From: Bacteroidales bacterium Bact_16
GTDB lineage: Bacteria; Bacteroidota; Bacteroidia; Bacteroidales; UBA932
Direction of reading: 5' to 3'
DNA length: 7,906 nt
NCBI GenBank assembly: GCA_001602885.1
Contig: LUZH01000335.1
Location: 1-7,906, forward strand
Positions 7,289 through 7,906 of the stretch are shown here, in pieces (positions within the stretch are counted from its first letter, which is position 1; each line of letters opens with the position of its first letter). Both the position numbers and the translations under genes were made by a program. The notes below the pieces were generated by a model. It ran no database searches and was not told where the DNA came from. It saw nothing but the letters and a program-made list of their open reading frames with translations.

Positions 7289-7852
7289 ATGGCTGTTAAG
7301 ATTCGTTTACAGCGCCACGGTAAGAAGAATTTCGCATTCTTCCACATTGTTGTGGCTGATTCGCGCTCCCCGCGCGATGGTCGTTTCATCGAGCAACTCG
7401 GCTCCTACAACCCCAACACCAACCCTGCCACGATCATCCTCAACTCTGAGCGTGCTCTCGCATGGCTGAAGGTGGGTGCCGAACCGACCCTCACCGCCCG
7501 CCGCATCCTCTCCTACGAGGGTGTGATGCTGCGCCACCACCTCGACGGCGGTGTCGCCAAGGGCGCGCTGACCCAGGAGGCTGCCGACAAGAAGTGGAAC
7601 GACTGGAAGGCCCAGCGGGACGCCAAGGTCGAGGCCAAGAAGACCGGCATCAAGAATGCCGCCATCGAGGCCAAGAAGGCTGCCAAGGCTGAGGAGACCA
7701 AGGTCAACGAGGCCCGCGCCGAGGCTATCGCCAAGAAGGCCGCCGAGGCCGCTGCCCAGAAGGCTGCTGAGGCCGCTGAGGCCGCCGCTGCCGAAGAGGC
7801 CGCCGAGGCTCCGGTCGAGGAAGCTGCTGCAGAGGCTCCTGCCGAGGCATAA
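7289..7852 (+). CDS. rpsP: Small ribosomal subunit protein bS16 with long C-terminal extension
   Basis: bS16 is a component of the 30S subunit that binds 16S rRNA in the body domain and aids assembly. The conserved core occupies residues 1 to about 85: [14 protein letters not shown], a [20 protein letters not shown] stretch (19-38), YNPNTNP (40-46), and [12 protein letters not shown] (67-78). E. coli S16 is only 82 residues, while this one has 187. The extra segment has a [11 protein letters not shown] region (101-111), then a Lys/Ala/Glu-rich tail that becomes almost pure Ala-Glu at the end and probably forms helix or stays disordered. Such extensions are known in Bacteroidota S16. The ATG at 7289 follows an A/T-rich leader without a Shine-Dalgarno sequence, as is usual for ribosomal protein genes in this phylum. 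The stop overlaps the rimM start by one base. Confidence 0.97.
   Translation: MAVKIRLQRHGKKNFAFFHIVVADSRSPRDGRFIEQLGSYNPNTNPATIILNSERALAWLKVGAEPTLTARRILSYEGVMLRHHLDGGVAKGALTQEAADKKWNDWKAQRDAKVEAKKTGIKNAAIEAKKAAKAEETKVNEARAEAIAKKAAEAAAQKAAEAAEAAAAEEAAEAPVEEAAAEAPAEA
7655..7849 (+). repeat. Degenerate low-complexity tract coding the Ala/Glu/Lys tail of bS16
   Basis: The DNA is made of imperfect repeats of GCCGAGGCC- and AAGAAGGCC-like units, encoding residues 123-187 of the rpsP product. Codons vary (GCC, GCT, GCA), so the protein-level repeat looks maintained by selection on composition or grown by slippage some time ago. It is within the gene, not a separate element. Confidence 0.6.
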
Positions 7853-7906
7853 TGCTCCAGATCGCCAAGATCCTTAAATCCAACGGCACCGATGGAGGCC
7901 TCCTGA
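7852..7906 (+). CDS. rimM: Ribosome maturation factor RimM (N-terminal fragment, runs off window)
   Basis: The ATG at 7852 shares its A with the rpsP TAA stop (TAATG), and the frame stays open to the window end, giving [18 protein letters not shown]. The pattern of a start followed by hydrophobic I-A-K-I and then a K-S-x-G-T-x-G-G segment matches the beginning of RimM, where the usual form is GxxxxxHGxxGEL. RimM helps mature the 30S head and binds S19. The gene rimM commonly follows rpsP in bacteria, which supports the call. Only 18 codons are visible, so the assignment leans on gene order. Confidence 0.72.
   Translation, partial: MLQIAKILKSNGTDGGLL

Overview
The window reads as a GC-rich member of the Bacteroidota, probably Bacteroidales. 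This is an inference from several signs. The rpsP promoter region carries two matches to the Bacteroidota -7 element TAnnTTTG. Ribosomal protein S16 has the long Ala/Glu/Lys C-terminal tail seen in this phylum. The start codons lack clear Shine-Dalgarno sequences. The flippase and TupA-like proteins look most like those of gut Bacteroidales. All genes lie on the + strand and fill almost the whole window; the only gap of note is about 104 bases before rpsP.

Region 1 (1-3473) is a tightly overlapped suf cluster: the C-terminal part of sufB, a pnuC-family vitamin/nucleoside transporter, sufC, an unusually short sufD, and ispE. Neighbouring genes overlap by 4, 8, 8 and 17 bases, so they are probably co-transcribed and translationally coupled. 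SufBCD is the iron-sulfur cluster scaffold. IspE belongs to the MEP isoprenoid pathway, whose last two enzymes (IspG and IspH) are Fe-S proteins. The PnuC protein between sufB and sufC is the odd member. No cysteine desulfurase (sufS) follows sufD.

Region 2 (3495-7184) holds a DUF975 integral membrane protein and a two-gene cell-surface polysaccharide module. The first gene of the module encodes a 783-residue fusion of a Wzx-type flippase with a TupA-like ATP-grasp domain. The second encodes a DUF616 glycosyltransferase-like protein that starts inside the fusion's stop codon. The most novel feature here is the fusion, which would tether a carboxylate-amine ligase-type or sugar-modifying enzyme to the lipid-linked glycan exporter.

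Region 3 (7185-7906) begins a ribosomal/RNA-maturation operon: a promoter region with two -7-like boxes, a perfect 7-bp inverted repeat near the predicted transcript start, rpsP (bS16), and the first 18 codons of rimM, overlapping rpsP by one base.
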